A stretch of DNA of 64,000 nucleotides from contig NZ_RHOJ01000006.1 in the NCBI RefSeq assembly GCF_003946485.1, positions 54,949 to 118,948 on the forward strand, in the 5' to 3' direction. The stretch is from Lacticaseibacillus jixianensis. Lineage in GTDB: Bacteria > Bacillota > Bacilli > Lactobacillales > Lactobacillaceae. Below, piece after piece: positions 51,901 through 62,166 of this stretch. The position numbers and the translations under genes are program-made. Position 1 is the first letter of the stretch, and the number at the start of each line of letters is the position of its first letter. The notes beneath the pieces are model-generated. The model did no database searches and was not told the DNA's origin. It saw only the letters and a program-made list of their open reading frames with translations.

Positions 51901-52508
51901 ACTACGGCAAGTCCATGCAGCTGCTGACGTACATCGACGCGGTCCAAAAGGCCGCCGGGCCGTTCGCGGGAATGCTGCCGGCCGGGGCTGAGTACTTTGT
52001 GTTCACCTTGCCGCGGCTCAATTATCAGGATCAGACCAAGCCGAACGCCCTGCTGGCGAAATTTCAGCTCAAGGGCCTGATCATTTTGCCGGACCAGGCG
52101 GCGCCGGCTCACCGGGAAAAGCTGATCGAGGCGTTCGACTCGGCGCTTACGCCGGGCCAGGGCGCTGGCAGCCAATCACCAGTCGTGGAACTGAGCCTGA
52201 AAAAGGATGGGGCCCTGGCCGCTGCCGGGCGCGCCAAACGGATCCAGCAGTCGCAGCTCGGCCTGCTGCTTGCCCACAACGAGCGGCTGATCGCGCAGGC
52301 GGCTGACCAGATTTTAAGCGGTGTGATCAGCTTGGCGCCGCTGCAGTTCAAGCAAGAGGCCGACGTGATCACCCGCAGTGATTATCAGGCGATCATGCGC
52401 TTTGATCCGGCGACCGGCGGCGATCATTACCACCACGTCCAGCCGCTGACGTTTACGCAGGTGATGCAGCTGATCGCGTCGGAACAGGAGGGCAAGGAAA
52501 ATGACTGA
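48954..52508 (+). CDS. rexB: ATP-dependent nuclease RexB subunit (AddB type)
   Basis: Second subunit of the RexAB helicase-nuclease, which processes double-strand ends for recombination (RecBCD/AddAB role). The 1184-residue protein has an inactive-helicase-like N-terminal part, without a Walker A, and a C-terminal PD-(D/E)XK nuclease domain with GRIDRLDE..VLDYKSS. The cysteine cluster that holds an Fe-S centre in Bacillus AddB is absent, typical of the Rex type. GAAGGAGAGG precedes ATG 48954. rexA follows with an eight-base overlap. Confidence 0.96.
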   Translation: MTLQFYLGTATTDHQTAMAEAAAAALAAGREVFYLVPNHVKFEAEVSLLQTLRAKTGSRSQFAVSGLQVLSFSRLAWYFLKDTPGYQQPRLDRASNTMLVSKVFQDLLSDPQTAAQLHLFAGSVHNAGFFAELADQLAELQTGRVTAALLKDAVARGESSLQDAEKLRELQVVAEAYEQRASGFATNAALLEQLTQWVLKHQGQMQHAAFFLDHFNDLSASEFHLVHTILHTGADLTVALTLDRVPQAVPEGPALFLPAAKLYYQLSHSVADLRPAPPVKTAWCRPLHGPASLVGGLDQFWQTEYGGAHSTQEPLAAAALAAVQGGLTIAKASEPYTELRAVARAIKHALHQDQTLRYRDFLIVARYLGPYEPYLQPVFDEQGLPVFIDRERPMQNHPLVALIQSLFAVQRHHYQYEDMMRLLKTELLIPSGVALADFRQALDVTDNFLLKTGKFGDAWLTAEPWQYIDHKQNDQFVVDEAKTAQVNLVRAFVKATLPALFAGWQQATTGTAGATVLYQWLKQSGVTTVLDQWRQAAIASGALTAATAGEQAWATLMTLLDDFAMIKGADAFDLQEFAEMLDAGFAGATYTQIPSTLDQITVSETGLSRLPKFRQVFVIGATSQVMPDTPADHPIITAADRAALQPLLGAGVYLPEAGAESALWDAFINYLAMMAGSDRLTLSYPVYADNENHASSYLTQLEAYFDVPETQWPGVDLTTPFPQAFSSARGMLADYMRIFAQAKASGTGVPAAWQQVLQVLRQAPAPLGPLAARMAAAAGTQNPIGSLTPALAEQLYSPHMNISISQLERYYANPFEYFLRYGLKLRKRPEFELTPADSGVLYHGVMEQLLREHPALGDLTEAKLSSLVAGLVRTAAAQPGFEILQADAYWQYVTQQIGTMLSQNALMIRRQQARTRFRPKETELVFGRDKRLAGLELPLSGGRQVTVSGRIDRLDEALVDEQPYFMVLDYKSSTHDFSMQDAYYGKSMQLLTYIDAVQKAAGPFAGMLPAGAEYFVFTLPRLNYQDQTKPNALLAKFQLKGLIILPDQAAPAHREKLIEAFDSALTPGQGAGSQSPVVELSLKKDGALAAAGRAKRIQQSQLGLLLAHNERLIAQAADQILSGVISLAPLQFKQEADVITRSDYQAIMRFDPATGGDHYHHVQPLTFTQVMQLIASEQEGKEND

Positions 52509-55500
52509 ACAAGTGAAGCGCACGCCGGACCAGGAGCGGGCGGTGACCTTACAAGGCACCGATCTGCTGGTTTCGGCCAGCGCGGGCTCGGGGAAAACGA
52601 AGGTCCTGGTCGACCGGATCATTCACCGGTTGCTCACCGATCCTGACGCCTCCTTGAGCAAAATGCTGATCGTGACGTTCACCAACGCCGCGACGGCCGA
52701 AATGAAGCTGAAGATCGAGACCAAGCTCCGCGAGCGCCTGGCTGCCGGGGAGTTGACGGCGGATCAGCACCAGCGCCTGGCCAAGGAGATCGCCCAGGCC
52801 AGCGCGGCCAACATCATGACCTTGGACGCCTTTTCCAAGCAGGTCGTCGATCATTACTACTACGTGATCGACTTGGACCCCGGCTACCGCATGCTGACCG
52901 ATGACACCGAAGTGCTCCTGTTGAAGACGCGGGTGTGGGAAGACCTGCGCGTGAATCTGCTGAGCGCACCAGCCCACCGGGAGGCCTTTGAGGCCCTGAC
53001 CGCCAATTTTGCGGCGCGCGCCACCCAAGACGGGTTGCAGGAGGTGGTCTTTGCGCTCTACGAGTACGCGATGACGACCAAGGATCCGGTGGGTTACCTG
53101 AAGCGGCTGGCCGCTGATTACCAGGATAACGAGGCGGCCTGGATGGGCAAGATCTGGCAAACGGTGCGGCCAGCCGCGCTTCACGCGGTCGCATTACTCA
53201 CCCAGGCCTTTGAACTGGTGGCCGGGATCCCGGCCAGCAAGCCCTGGGCGGACATCATTGCGCCTTCCTTAGCGGCTGCCCGGCAGCTCGCCGGCCTTAC
53301 CGAGCCTACTTACGCCGCCGCGTTTGAAGCGGTGCAGGCACTCACGTTTCCGACCTGGAAGGCGGCGCGCGCCAAGAAGTACGACGACGTGCGAGACGCG
53401 GTGCAAACCGCGCAGCAGCTGCGGGACGAGGCGAAGGCGCTGCTCACAGCGCAGCAGGCGTGGTTCACCATTACGCCAGGTGATTTGGCCGCCGCGCTGC
53501 CGCAGACCCGGCAGCTGGCGCAGACGCTGCAGGCCGTGATGCTGGAATATTTGCGCGCCATGACCGCCGAAAAGGCTGCGCGCCGCGTGCAAACCTTTGG
53601 CGACATTGCGCAAAACGCCTTGAAGATCCTGAACACCCCTTTGCCGGATGATTCCGGGCTGACCGTCGGCGACCACTACCGCCAGCAGTTTCGCGAGGTC
53701 CTGGTCGACGAGTACCAGGACATTAACCCGCTGCAGGACGGCCTGCTCGACGCCGTGAGCCGCACGCACCCGGGCAACCGGTTCATGGTGGGCGACGTGA
53801 AGCAGAGCATTTACGGTTTCCGCCTGGCCGATCCCCAGAAGTTTCTGACGCGCTACCACCGCTATTCGCAGCCGGCTAGCGATGGTCAACTGGTGACGCT
53901 AAACCAGAACTTCCGCTCGACGGAAAACGTGTTGGCCTTCACCAACCTGGTGTTCGGCCAGCTCATGGACGAAGCGCTGGGGGACATCGCCTACACGGAA
54001 GCGGAGCGCCTGCACGAAAACCAAGGCTATGATTACCAAGATGAAACAGACCAGAAGACCCACGCCTACCGCTTGAGCACCGAATTGCTGATCGAAGTCG
54101 CCAAGCCGGAGGCACCAGCGCAGGCTTCGGAGCAGCCGGCCGCGGCTGATGCCGCAGACGGGGAAGACGTAAGCGCAGCGCAGGCGCGCCTGGTGGCCGC
54201 CCGCATTCAGCAGCTGGTCGCTCCAGATAGTCCGGCCCGACTTTACGTCAAAGAGGCCCAGCCCGGCCAAACCGGCAAGGCCCGCCACGAACGGCGGGTG
54301 CGGTACCGCGACATCACGCTATTGACGCGCACGCAGAGCAACAACATCGCGCTGCAACAGGCCTTTGCGGAAGCAGGCATCCCCATCGTGATCACCAAGA
54401 CGCAGAATTTCTTTAAAACCACTGAACTCATGGTGATGCTGAGCCTGCTGCGGGTGATCGACAACCCCAAACAGGAGATCCCGCTGACGGCGGTGCTGCG
54501 CTCGCCGCTGGTCGGCCTCACCGCCGATGACCTAGCCCGCATTCGGTTGTTTGCGCCGGGGCCCTACGACGAGGCGGTGCTGGCCTACGCGCAGCAGCCG
54601 GCGCCGAAGACCCCGGCCGCCGCGGCGCTGCAGCAGAAGCTGGCGGCCTTCACGCAGTCGCTGGCGGAGCTGCGCACTTACGCCCGGACGCACGAGCTGT
54701 CCGCGCTGATCTGGCACATCTACGAACAAACCGGGTTCTTGGAGATCGCCGGCAGTCAGGTGGGCGGTCGGCAGCGGCAAGCCAACCTGCGGGCCCTTGC
54801 CGCGCGGGCGGCCGAGTATGAAAAAAGCGGCTTCAAGGGCTTGTTTGCCTTTGTCCGCTTCATCGAGACGATGCAAAAGCAGAATAAGGATCTGGCTTTG
54901 CCGGTGGCGCTTGCCCCAGACGTCGACGCGGTTTCGCTCATGACGATCCATGGGAGTAAGGGGCTCCAGTTCCCGATTGTTTTCTTGCTGAACACAGAAA
55001 AGCCGTTCAATAAGCAGGACCTCAAGCGGCCGTTCATCCTCAGCCAGGGACAGGCGGCGGGACCAGATGCCGCCAAGCCGGAACTGGTCGGCCTGAAGTT
55101 TCGCGATCCGCAGACGTTTCTGGAGTACCCGCTGCCGCAGTGGCAGCTGGCCAAGGCCGAAAAGACCAGGCAGCTGCTTGCCGAGGAGATGCGCCTGCTT
55201 TATGTGGCGCTGACCCGCGCTGAGCAGCAGCTCTTCATTGTGGGGACGGCCAAAAGCCAGGGGCACCTGCTGACGCAGGCGCAGCTGGAGGCCAACTGGC
55301 TGAAGGCGGCGGCCAATTCTGACCTCGTTCTGCCAGCCGCGCTGCGCATGAGCGCGCAGTCGCCGCTGGATTGGCTCGGCATGACCCTGGCGCGTACCGG
55401 CGCGCTTGCCGGGGCGCCCGCTTTGGGGGCCCTTGCGGCCGACGCGGCCAAGGCGAACATCGTGTTCAACTTCCAGGACCAGCCGCTTGCCGCGGCCGCC

Positions 55501-56310
55501 CAGTTGCCGCAAGCCCCGGCCCAAGCCGCGCCCGCCTTGCCGGACTTTTCCGCCCAGCTGGCGGACTGGTTGAATGCGCGGTACCCCGACCAACTGGGGA
55601 CCACCACCACCGGGTTTCAAAGCGTGACCGAGCTGAAGCGGGTGTTTGAAGATCCTGCGGTGGCCGACGCCCAGCCGGCGGCCTTCCCCAAAGGGGGGCA
55701 GCGCCTGACCGGCGATTTTGCCACGCCGACGTTCCTGCAGGATGATGCCGCCGTCAGCGCAACCGCGGTGGGGACGGCGACTCACCTGCTGCTGCAGCAG
55801 GTCGCCTTAACCGGTCCGCTTGATGAGGCCGCCTTGGGCGCGGCGGCGGACGCCCTGGCCCAAGCCGGCCTGATCACGCCGGCGGTGCGGGCCCACCTGC
55901 CGCTGGCGAAGGTCGCCGCGTTCTTCACGACGCCGCTGGGCCAGCAGCTACAAGCCGCGCCCGCCCGCGTGCACCGCGAGCAGGCGTTCTCCTTGCTGTG
56001 GCCGGCCAGCGCGCTGCTGGCCGCGCAGACGGCCGCTTCAGTTGGCCACGTGGAAGGGGACGTGCTAGTGCACGGGGTGATCGATGGGTTTATCGACCAG
56101 CCTGAGGGGATCATCTTGTTTGACTACAAGACGGACCACATTGGGACCCATTTGGCGCAGGTGATCGACCGCTATCAGGGCCAGCTTGAAGTCTACGCCC
56201 AGGCGCTGATGCTGATGACCCACCGGCCGGTCCAGCACCGGTACCTGGTCCTACTGGAGACCGGCGATGTGCACGAGGTGTTGCCGGTGGTCAAGCCGGC
56301 GACAAACTAG
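52501..56310 (+). CDS. rexA: ATP-dependent helicase-nuclease RexA subunit (AddA type)
   Basis: UvrD-type superfamily 1 helicase with nuclease. The 1269-residue protein has Walker A SASAGSGKTKVLVDRI (about residue 25), motif II VDEYQDINPLQ, GDVKQSIYGFR, TIHGSKGLQFPIV, LLYVALTRAEQQL, and a C-terminal nuclease domain with HGVIDGFI..LFDYKTD. Length and layout match AddA. It is the partner of rexB and probably co-expressed with dinG downstream. Confidence 0.97.
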   Translation: MTEQVKRTPDQERAVTLQGTDLLVSASAGSGKTKVLVDRIIHRLLTDPDASLSKMLIVTFTNAATAEMKLKIETKLRERLAAGELTADQHQRLAKEIAQASAANIMTLDAFSKQVVDHYYYVIDLDPGYRMLTDDTEVLLLKTRVWEDLRVNLLSAPAHREAFEALTANFAARATQDGLQEVVFALYEYAMTTKDPVGYLKRLAADYQDNEAAWMGKIWQTVRPAALHAVALLTQAFELVAGIPASKPWADIIAPSLAAARQLAGLTEPTYAAAFEAVQALTFPTWKAARAKKYDDVRDAVQTAQQLRDEAKALLTAQQAWFTITPGDLAAALPQTRQLAQTLQAVMLEYLRAMTAEKAARRVQTFGDIAQNALKILNTPLPDDSGLTVGDHYRQQFREVLVDEYQDINPLQDGLLDAVSRTHPGNRFMVGDVKQSIYGFRLADPQKFLTRYHRYSQPASDGQLVTLNQNFRSTENVLAFTNLVFGQLMDEALGDIAYTEAERLHENQGYDYQDETDQKTHAYRLSTELLIEVAKPEAPAQASEQPAAADAADGEDVSAAQARLVAARIQQLVAPDSPARLYVKEAQPGQTGKARHERRVRYRDITLLTRTQSNNIALQQAFAEAGIPIVITKTQNFFKTTELMVMLSLLRVIDNPKQEIPLTAVLRSPLVGLTADDLARIRLFAPGPYDEAVLAYAQQPAPKTPAAAALQQKLAAFTQSLAELRTYARTHELSALIWHIYEQTGFLEIAGSQVGGRQRQANLRALAARAAEYEKSGFKGLFAFVRFIETMQKQNKDLALPVALAPDVDAVSLMTIHGSKGLQFPIVFLLNTEKPFNKQDLKRPFILSQGQAAGPDAAKPELVGLKFRDPQTFLEYPLPQWQLAKAEKTRQLLAEEMRLLYVALTRAEQQLFIVGTAKSQGHLLTQAQLEANWLKAAANSDLVLPAALRMSAQSPLDWLGMTLARTGALAGAPALGALAADAAKANIVFNFQDQPLAAAAQLPQAPAQAAPALPDFSAQLADWLNARYPDQLGTTTTGFQSVTELKRVFEDPAVADAQPAAFPKGGQRLTGDFATPTFLQDDAAVSATAVGTATHLLLQQVALTGPLDEAALGAAADALAQAGLITPAVRAHLPLAKVAAFFTTPLGQQLQAAPARVHREQAFSLLWPASALLAAQTAASVGHVEGDVLVHGVIDGFIDQPEGIILFDYKTDHIGTHLAQVIDRYQGQLEVYAQALMLMTHRPVQHRYLVLLETGDVHEVLPVVKPATN

Positions 56311-56334
56311 GTGAGAAGAAAGGAAGATTTGGCC

Positions 56335-59124
56335 ATGGCGCAAGGCCCCATTTATGCGGTGATCGATTTGGAAACCACCGGCACCGAGCGTGACTCGGAT
56401 CGCATCATTCAGTTTGGCTGTGCCATTATGCAAAACGGCCGGATCCTCACCACGATGTCGCAGATGATCAACCCGGATCGCCCGGTCCCCCAAAACATTC
56501 AGCAGCTGACCGGGATCCACCCGGCGGATCTGACCGCGGCGCCTTACTTTGCCGACGTGGCCGAGCAGATCCGGCGGCTGCTCGGGGATGCCGTGATCGT
56601 TGCGCACAACGTCAACTTTGATTACCCGTTTCTGGCGCACGCCTTGGCGCAGGCCGGCCAGCCGCCGCTTGATAACTTGGCGGTCGACACCGTGGAGCTG
56701 GCGCAGATCCTTTTGCCCACGGCCGCCAGCTACCGGCTGAGCGACTTGACTGCAGTGCTTGGCATCGAGCATGATCATCCGCACCGCGCTGACAGTGACG
56801 CCATCAGCACCGCCAAACTGCTGTGGCGGCTGCGTGAGACCTTTCAAGCACTGCCCAGCGCCTTGCAGGACCAACTCACCCAGCGCGGACACTTTCTTCT
56901 TCGTGATACCGGCGCGTTTCTGGCCGCTGCAAAGCAGCCGCGGCAATTGCCCGCAGATCAGCTGATGCGCGTCGGCGACCTGGTGATCCGCCGGCCCAGG
57001 CAGGCGCCGGCGGGCCCTGAGACTGCGCAATACCCTGGGACTGACGCGGCCAAAAAGGCGCTGCTGCGGCCGCGGTTTCGGTTTCGCAAGGTGCAGGCGC
57101 AAATGATGGACCTCATCCATCAAAACGCCCTGGGCGCAAAGGCCCCGCTGATGATCGAAGCCGGCACCGGGGCCGGGAAAAGCCTCGGCTACCTGTTGCC
57201 GTATGCCTACGTTGCCACTTCGGCCCGGCCGCTGATCGTGGCGACGCACACGACGGTCCTGCAGACGCAGCTGATGGCGCGCGAAGTGCAGGCGGTGCGC
57301 GAGGTGACTGGCCTCAGCCTGCCTGCAGTCATGCTCAAGAGCCCGCGCCATTACCTCGATTTGGCCAAATTTGCGGCGAGCCTGCGCCTCAAGCACGTGA
57401 ACCGCCAGACGCAACTGCTGCAAATGAAGATCCTAGTCTGGCTGACGCACACGACGACCGGAGATCTAGACGAACTGCACCTCACCAACTACCATGCGCC
57501 TCTGTTTGCCCGCATCCAGGCCACGGGGGATGCCCGGCTGACGGTGCCTGGCCCGTATGCCGCGGTGGATTTCTGGGCCCGCCTGCAGGCCAACCTGCGG
57601 CAGGCAGCCATTGTCATCACCAATCACGCCTACCTGGCGCGCCACTTTAACGAGCTGCCGCAAGAAGCGCCGTTTCTCGTGGTCGACGAGGCCCAGCATT
57701 TTGCCGACACGACGGCAGAGGCGTTCTCCCAGGTGCTGGACCTGGCCAAACTGCGCCGGCGGCTCGGCCAGTTGCAGTCGTTCATCGAAAACCAGCAGGG
57801 CGGGGGCCTGCTGGCTTTGACGCGCGGCGAAGCGGCTTTGACTTACCGCCTGCAAAGCCAGCTGACCGTCAGCGAATCCCTGGTTGGGGAGATCGAGCGG
57901 CTCCAGAGCCGGCTTTATCAGCAGGCGTTCACCCCGGTGGCCCACCCCAGCGGGCAGGTCAGCCTGACGCTTGATCAAGCGAGCCTGGCGCAAGTCAACG
58001 AGATCCTTGCGGCGCCGCTGGCTCACCTCAAGCGGGCACTGCCCGCGCTGCTGCAGGCAGTGACGGTGGTGGCCAAGCAGGTGCAGGCGCAGGCCAGCCA
58101 TTTTGGCAGCGCCCCGCTGCTTGAAGGGTTCGCCGGCCTCGTCAGCGCGCTGGCAAGGCAGACCAGCCGCCTCCAGCAGCTGGACCCAGTGGCACTGGCG
58201 AAGGCCCAGGTGGTGGTCAGCCTGACTTTGGCGAACCAGAATGATCGCCTGAGCCTCGGGGTCGCTTGGACGCGCTTTGCCGCAGGTGCTATCATTCAAG
58301 ATGAACTTGCTCATTTCACCGCGCCGGTGTTCGTCGGGGCGACCCTGACGGTGGGGCGCAAGTTTGATTACCTGGCCAAGCAGCTGGGCTATGCGCCGCT
58401 GCCGGAAGCGGCCACGCTGCGTTTGCGCAGTCCCTTCCGCTACAAATCGCAGGCCAAGGTCTTCTTGGCGAGCGACGCCCCAAACGCGGCAGACCTGACT
58501 CCGGCGGCTTACGCCGATTACCTGGCAAGTGCGATCGCGCAGCTCGCTTCCGGCCACCACCAAACCCTGGCGCTGTTCACCTCGCTGCAAATGATCTCCG
58601 CGGTCTACGAGCGGCTGGCCAAGCTGCCGATCGCCGGCGAGCGGGAACTGCTTGCCCAAGGGGTCACGGGCACCGCCTCCCGGATCGCCAAGCGCTTTGC
58701 GGTGGGGGAGCAGACCCTGCTGCTCGGGGCGGCCAGCTTCTTTGAGGGGGTCGACTACCCCGATAAGCAGCTGGAGCAGGTGATCTTGACGCGGCTGCCG
58801 TTTGACAACCCGCAGCAGCCGGCGGTGCGGGCGCGCGAGCAGGCGCTGACGGCGGCGGGCGCGGATCCGTTTACCGCGGACATGCTGCCGCGCGCGATCC
58901 TGCGGTTTCGGCAGAGCTTCGGCCGGCTGATCCGCACCGAGCGCGACCGCGGCGTCTTCATCGTGCTGGATCCCCGGCTCGGCACCACCGCTTACGGGCG
59001 GCAAATGGCCAAGAGCCTGCCTAACCTCAAGCCCATGAGCCTGCCCCTGCAGGAGCTGATCCCGCTGGCGACGGCGTGGCTTGACCACACATTATTATTA
59101 AAGGAGAACCACGATGCGCTCTAA
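56335..59124 (+). CDS. dinG: DinG-type helicase with DEDDh exonuclease domain
   Basis: A 929-residue Firmicutes-type DinG. The N-terminal DnaQ-like 3'-5' exonuclease (about 1-165; VIDLETTGTERDSDRIIQF, AHNVNFDYPFL, HRADSDA) is followed by an XPD-like superfamily 2 helicase with EAGTGAGKSLGYLLPYA (about 275) and VDEAQHF (about 450). The cysteines of the XPD Fe-S domain are missing, as in other Gram-positive members, so it may act mainly as a nuclease. In-frame GTG 56311 directly follows rexA, but GAAAGGAAG fits ATG 56335 better. It overlaps the next gene. Confidence 0.94.
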   Translation: MAQGPIYAVIDLETTGTERDSDRIIQFGCAIMQNGRILTTMSQMINPDRPVPQNIQQLTGIHPADLTAAPYFADVAEQIRRLLGDAVIVAHNVNFDYPFLAHALAQAGQPPLDNLAVDTVELAQILLPTAASYRLSDLTAVLGIEHDHPHRADSDAISTAKLLWRLRETFQALPSALQDQLTQRGHFLLRDTGAFLAAAKQPRQLPADQLMRVGDLVIRRPRQAPAGPETAQYPGTDAAKKALLRPRFRFRKVQAQMMDLIHQNALGAKAPLMIEAGTGAGKSLGYLLPYAYVATSARPLIVATHTTVLQTQLMAREVQAVREVTGLSLPAVMLKSPRHYLDLAKFAASLRLKHVNRQTQLLQMKILVWLTHTTTGDLDELHLTNYHAPLFARIQATGDARLTVPGPYAAVDFWARLQANLRQAAIVITNHAYLARHFNELPQEAPFLVVDEAQHFADTTAEAFSQVLDLAKLRRRLGQLQSFIENQQGGGLLALTRGEAALTYRLQSQLTVSESLVGEIERLQSRLYQQAFTPVAHPSGQVSLTLDQASLAQVNEILAAPLAHLKRALPALLQAVTVVAKQVQAQASHFGSAPLLEGFAGLVSALARQTSRLQQLDPVALAKAQVVVSLTLANQNDRLSLGVAWTRFAAGAIIQDELAHFTAPVFVGATLTVGRKFDYLAKQLGYAPLPEAATLRLRSPFRYKSQAKVFLASDAPNAADLTPAAYADYLASAIAQLASGHHQTLALFTSLQMISAVYERLAKLPIAGERELLAQGVTGTASRIAKRFAVGEQTLLLGAASFFEGVDYPDKQLEQVILTRLPFDNPQQPAVRAREQALTAAGADPFTADMLPRAILRFRQSFGRLIRTERDRGVFIVLDPRLGTTAYGRQMAKSLPNLKPMSLPLQELIPLATAWLDHTLLLKENHDAL

Positions 59125-59602
59125 TCGAAATAACTGGCAGAACCTGATCGGGCCCGCAGTGGGCCTGGTGATCCTGGCCATCATTATCGGCGCCTATGTG
59201 CGAGCGCTGAGTCCCTTGCATTCGGTGCGCAGCCAGGCGACGACGATCGCCCGCAAAAGCGCGGGCGTCACGACCGTCAGCAATTTTTACTGGGACAAGG
59301 AAAGCGACGCTTACCTGACGGTGCAAGGGACGACTAACCGGGGTAAAAGGCTGTACGTGCTGATCCGGCAAAAGACGGGCAAGGTGCGCGTGACGCCGCA
59401 AACCAGCGGCATCAGTGGCAGTGCGGCGGCGGCTCAGGCCCGCGCGACATACGCGCCGCGGAAGATCCTGTCACTCGGCATGCGCTGGCGGGCAAAGAAA
59501 TTCGTCTGGGATGTTGGCTACGTCACAAAGTCTGGTAAACTGGGTTACGTGACGTATGATTTTAAGACGGGCGCCCAAGTGTCCGCGATCCGCAACCTGT
59601 AG
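59114..59602 (+). CDS. TseB/YpmB-like protein (DUF5590)
   Basis: A 162-residue protein with an N-terminal membrane anchor (about residues 13-32) and an extracellular part made of two small PepSY-like units (WDKESDAYLTVQG, and WDVGYVTKSGKLGYVTYDF). This matches the YpmB/TseB family, linked to cell-wall elongation in Bacillus. YpmB also sits between dinG and aspB there, supporting the assignment. AAAGGAG precedes ATG 59114, which lies inside dinG by eleven bases. Confidence 0.86.
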   Translation: MRSNRNNWQNLIGPAVGLVILAIIIGAYVRALSPLHSVRSQATTIARKSAGVTTVSNFYWDKESDAYLTVQGTTNRGKRLYVLIRQKTGKVRVTPQTSGISGSAAAAQARATYAPRKILSLGMRWRAKKFVWDVGYVTKSGKLGYVTYDFKTGAQVSAIRNL

Positions 59603-59624
59603 CGAGCGGCAAAGGAGGGATCAT

Positions 59625-60803
59625 ATGCATTTAGCGAAACGAATCAACGCCGTTGCTCCCTCGGCGACGCTGGCAATCAGCAGTTTGACCAAGCAGATGA
59701 AGGCGGCCGGCCAGGATGTGATCGACCTGTCAATTGGACAGCCCGACTTCACCACGCCGGCGTTCATCGACCAGGCGGCCACCGCGGCGATCAATTCCGG
59801 GCAGGCCAGCTTCTACACCCCGGCCACCGGCATTCCCGCACTGAAGGCGGCGATTGCTGACCATATTGCCCAGCAGACCGGCACCGTCTATGCGCCGGCG
59901 CAGATCGCCGTCACGACCGGCGCCAAGTTCGCCCTGTACGGCCTTTTTCAGGTGCTGCTTGAGCCGGGTGACGAGGTGTTGGTACCGACGCCGGGGTGGG
60001 TTTCCTATGTCGAGCAGATCCGCCTGGCCGGCGGACGCCCGCGGGCGGTCGTGGCCGCGGCCCACTTCAAGGTCACCGTTGACGAGCTGGAGCAAAACCG
60101 CACGGCCCGCACCCGCGCCGTGATCATCAATTCCCCGCAGAATCCCAGCGGGGCGGTGTACTCGCGCCAGGAGTTGACCCTGATCGGCAACTGGGCCTTG
60201 AAGCACCATGTCCTGGTGGTCGCCGATGATATTTACCGGGATCTGCTTTACAACGGGGCGACCTACACCTCGATGATCGAGATCGACCCGGCCATCACCG
60301 CGAACACCGTACTGATCTCCGGGGTCTCGAAGTCTTACGCGATGACCGGCTGGCGGATCGGGTTTGCGGCGGGGCCGGAGAAGCTGATCGCGGCCCTCGG
60401 CAAGCTGCTCGGGCACGCCACCGGCAATCCGACTGCGGCCAGTCAGTACGCGGCGGTGGCCGCCTTCACCAGCGATGGCAAGGCGGTAGAAGCGATGCGG
60501 GCAGCCTTTGAAGACCGGCTCAACACCATTTTTCCGCTGGTCCAAAAGCTGCCGGGCTTTGATCTTCCGGACAAGCCGCAAGGGGCGTTTTACCTGTTTC
60601 CAAAGGTGAAGCGGGCCGCAGCGCTCACGCATTACACCAGCGTGGACGAGTTTGTCAGTGCTTTGCTCCAGGAAACTGGCGTGGCGCTGGTCCCGGGGCG
60701 GGCATTTGGCATGCCCGACTACGCAAGGCTGAGCTACGCCACGGCCAAGGATTCACTGCTGGACGCGATCGGCCGCATCGATAAATTTGTTGGAAATAAC
60801 TAG
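59625..60803 (+). CDS. aspB: Pyridoxal phosphate-dependent aminotransferase (aspartate type)
   Basis: A 392-residue fold-type I aminotransferase. It begins [16 protein letters not shown], has DLSIGQPDF, the NSPQNPSG block, DDIYRDL and the PLP lysine in [16 protein letters not shown]. Family subgroup Ib members transfer amino groups between aspartate and 2-oxoglutarate. AAAGGAGGG precedes ATG 59625; an upstream extension overlapping the previous gene is rejected. It is coupled to asnS, as in Bacillus. Confidence 0.95.
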   Translation: MHLAKRINAVAPSATLAISSLTKQMKAAGQDVIDLSIGQPDFTTPAFIDQAATAAINSGQASFYTPATGIPALKAAIADHIAQQTGTVYAPAQIAVTTGAKFALYGLFQVLLEPGDEVLVPTPGWVSYVEQIRLAGGRPRAVVAAAHFKVTVDELEQNRTARTRAVIINSPQNPSGAVYSRQELTLIGNWALKHHVLVVADDIYRDLLYNGATYTSMIEIDPAITANTVLISGVSKSYAMTGWRIGFAAGPEKLIAALGKLLGHATGNPTAASQYAAVAAFTSDGKAVEAMRAAFEDRLNTIFPLVQKLPGFDLPDKPQGAFYLFPKVKRAAALTHYTSVDEFVSALLQETGVALVPGRAFGMPDYARLSYATAKDSLLDAIGRIDKFVGNN

Positions 60804-60819
60804 TAAGGGGATACAACCT

Positions 60820-62118
60820 ATGACGCAAGAGATCCGAATCAAAGACGCAAAGGACCACGTGGGTGAGGAGGTCCGCATCGGCGCATGGCTGACGGACAAA
60901 CGGTCCAGCGGGAAAATCGCGTTTCTTCAGCTGCGCGACGGCTCCGCCTTTTTCCAAGGGGTGGTGCTTAAGAATAAAGTGACGGAAGCGGTGTTCCAAA
61001 CCGCCAAGGACATGCGCCAGGAAACCAGCATGTGGTTGACTGGCGAGATCCACGAGGACGCACGGAGCCACTTTGGCTACGAAATCGAGGTCCACGATAT
61101 CGAAGTGGTCGGCGAAAGCGAAGACTACCCGATCACCCCAAAGGAGCACGGCATTGAATTCCTGCTTGATCACCGCCACCTGTGGCTGCGCAGCAAGCGC
61201 CAGTTCGCGATTCAGCAGATCCGCAACGAAATGGTCCGGGCCACCTATGAGTTCTTCAACCAAGAAGGCTTCATCAAGATGGACCCACCGATCCTGACTG
61301 GCAGCGCGCCAGAAGGGACCACGGAGCTGTTTGAAACCGAGTACTTCGACCAAAAGGCCTACCTGAGCCAGTCCGGCCAGCTCTACGCCGAAGCCGGGGC
61401 CATGGCCTACGGTAAAGTCTTCACCTTTGGCCCGGTGTTCCGCGCGGAAAAGAGCAAGACCCGCCGGCATCTGACCGAGTTCTGGATGATCGAACCGGAA
61501 ATGGCCTTCACGCACCAGGCGGAAAGCCTCCGCGTGCAGGAAAACTACATCGCCTACCTGGTGCAGTCCGTGCTCGATAACTGCGCCTACGAGCTCAAGC
61601 TGATCGACCGCGATCCGGAGATCCTGAAGCGCTACGTCAAGACGCCATACCCGAAGATCCGCTACGACAAGGCCATCGAAATGCTTCAAGAGGGCGGCTT
61701 TGACACCAAGTGGGGGGATGACCTCGGCTCCCCCGAAGAGACCTACCTGTCTGAGCAGTTTGAGCAGCCAGTGTTCGTCTTGAACTACCCGAAGGCGATC
61801 AAGCCGTTCTACATGCTGCCCGAGGCGGGGCGTGATGACACGTACATCTGCGCCGATCTGCTGGCGCCAGAAGGCTACGGCGAGATCATCGGCGGCTCCG
61901 AGCGTGAAGTCGACTACGACAAGTTGAAGGCCGCGATCGAGGCCAAGGGGCTGGACCTGGGCGAATACGAATGGTACTTGGATCTGCGCAAGTACGGCAG
62001 CGTGCCGCACTCTGGCTTTGGCCTGGGCTTTGAACGGGCCATCACGTGGATCTGTCACCTGGATCACTTGCGGGAAGCAATTCCGTTCCCGCGGATGATC
62101 AACCGGTTGAAGCCGTGA
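60820..62118 (+). CDS. asnS: Asparagine--tRNA ligase
   Basis: Class IIb synthetase charging tRNA-Asn. The 432-residue protein has an N-terminal OB fold ([20 protein letters not shown]), motif 2 ([21 protein letters not shown]) and motif 3 ([16 protein letters not shown]). Start ATG 60820 follows AAGGGG; an upstream extension lies inside aspB. It is preceded by the aminotransferase and ends before a small terminator. Confidence 0.97.
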   Translation: MTQEIRIKDAKDHVGEEVRIGAWLTDKRSSGKIAFLQLRDGSAFFQGVVLKNKVTEAVFQTAKDMRQETSMWLTGEIHEDARSHFGYEIEVHDIEVVGESEDYPITPKEHGIEFLLDHRHLWLRSKRQFAIQQIRNEMVRATYEFFNQEGFIKMDPPILTGSAPEGTTELFETEYFDQKAYLSQSGQLYAEAGAMAYGKVFTFGPVFRAEKSKTRRHLTEFWMIEPEMAFTHQAESLRVQENYIAYLVQSVLDNCAYELKLIDRDPEILKRYVKTPYPKIRYDKAIEMLQEGGFDTKWGDDLGSPEETYLSEQFEQPVFVLNYPKAIKPFYMLPEAGRDDTYICADLLAPEGYGEIIGGSEREVDYDKLKAAIEAKGLDLGEYEWYLDLRKYGSVPHSGFGLGFERAITWICHLDHLREAIPFPRMINRLKP

Positions 62119-62123
62119 TCGAT

Positions 62124-62150
62124 GGGCTGGGCTTAGGCCCGGCCTTTTTT
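62124..62150 (+). terminator. Terminator after asnS
   Basis: GGGCTGGGC pairs imperfectly with GCCCGGCC around a short loop, followed by TTTTTT. The dnaD ribosome binding site begins just after. Confidence 0.78.
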
Positions 62151-62166
62151 CGAAGGAGGAGTAGCC

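Noticed and set aside
57466..59088. 540-codon antisense ORF opposite dinG
   Set aside because: Composition artefact with no domain. dinG is intact on the sense strand.
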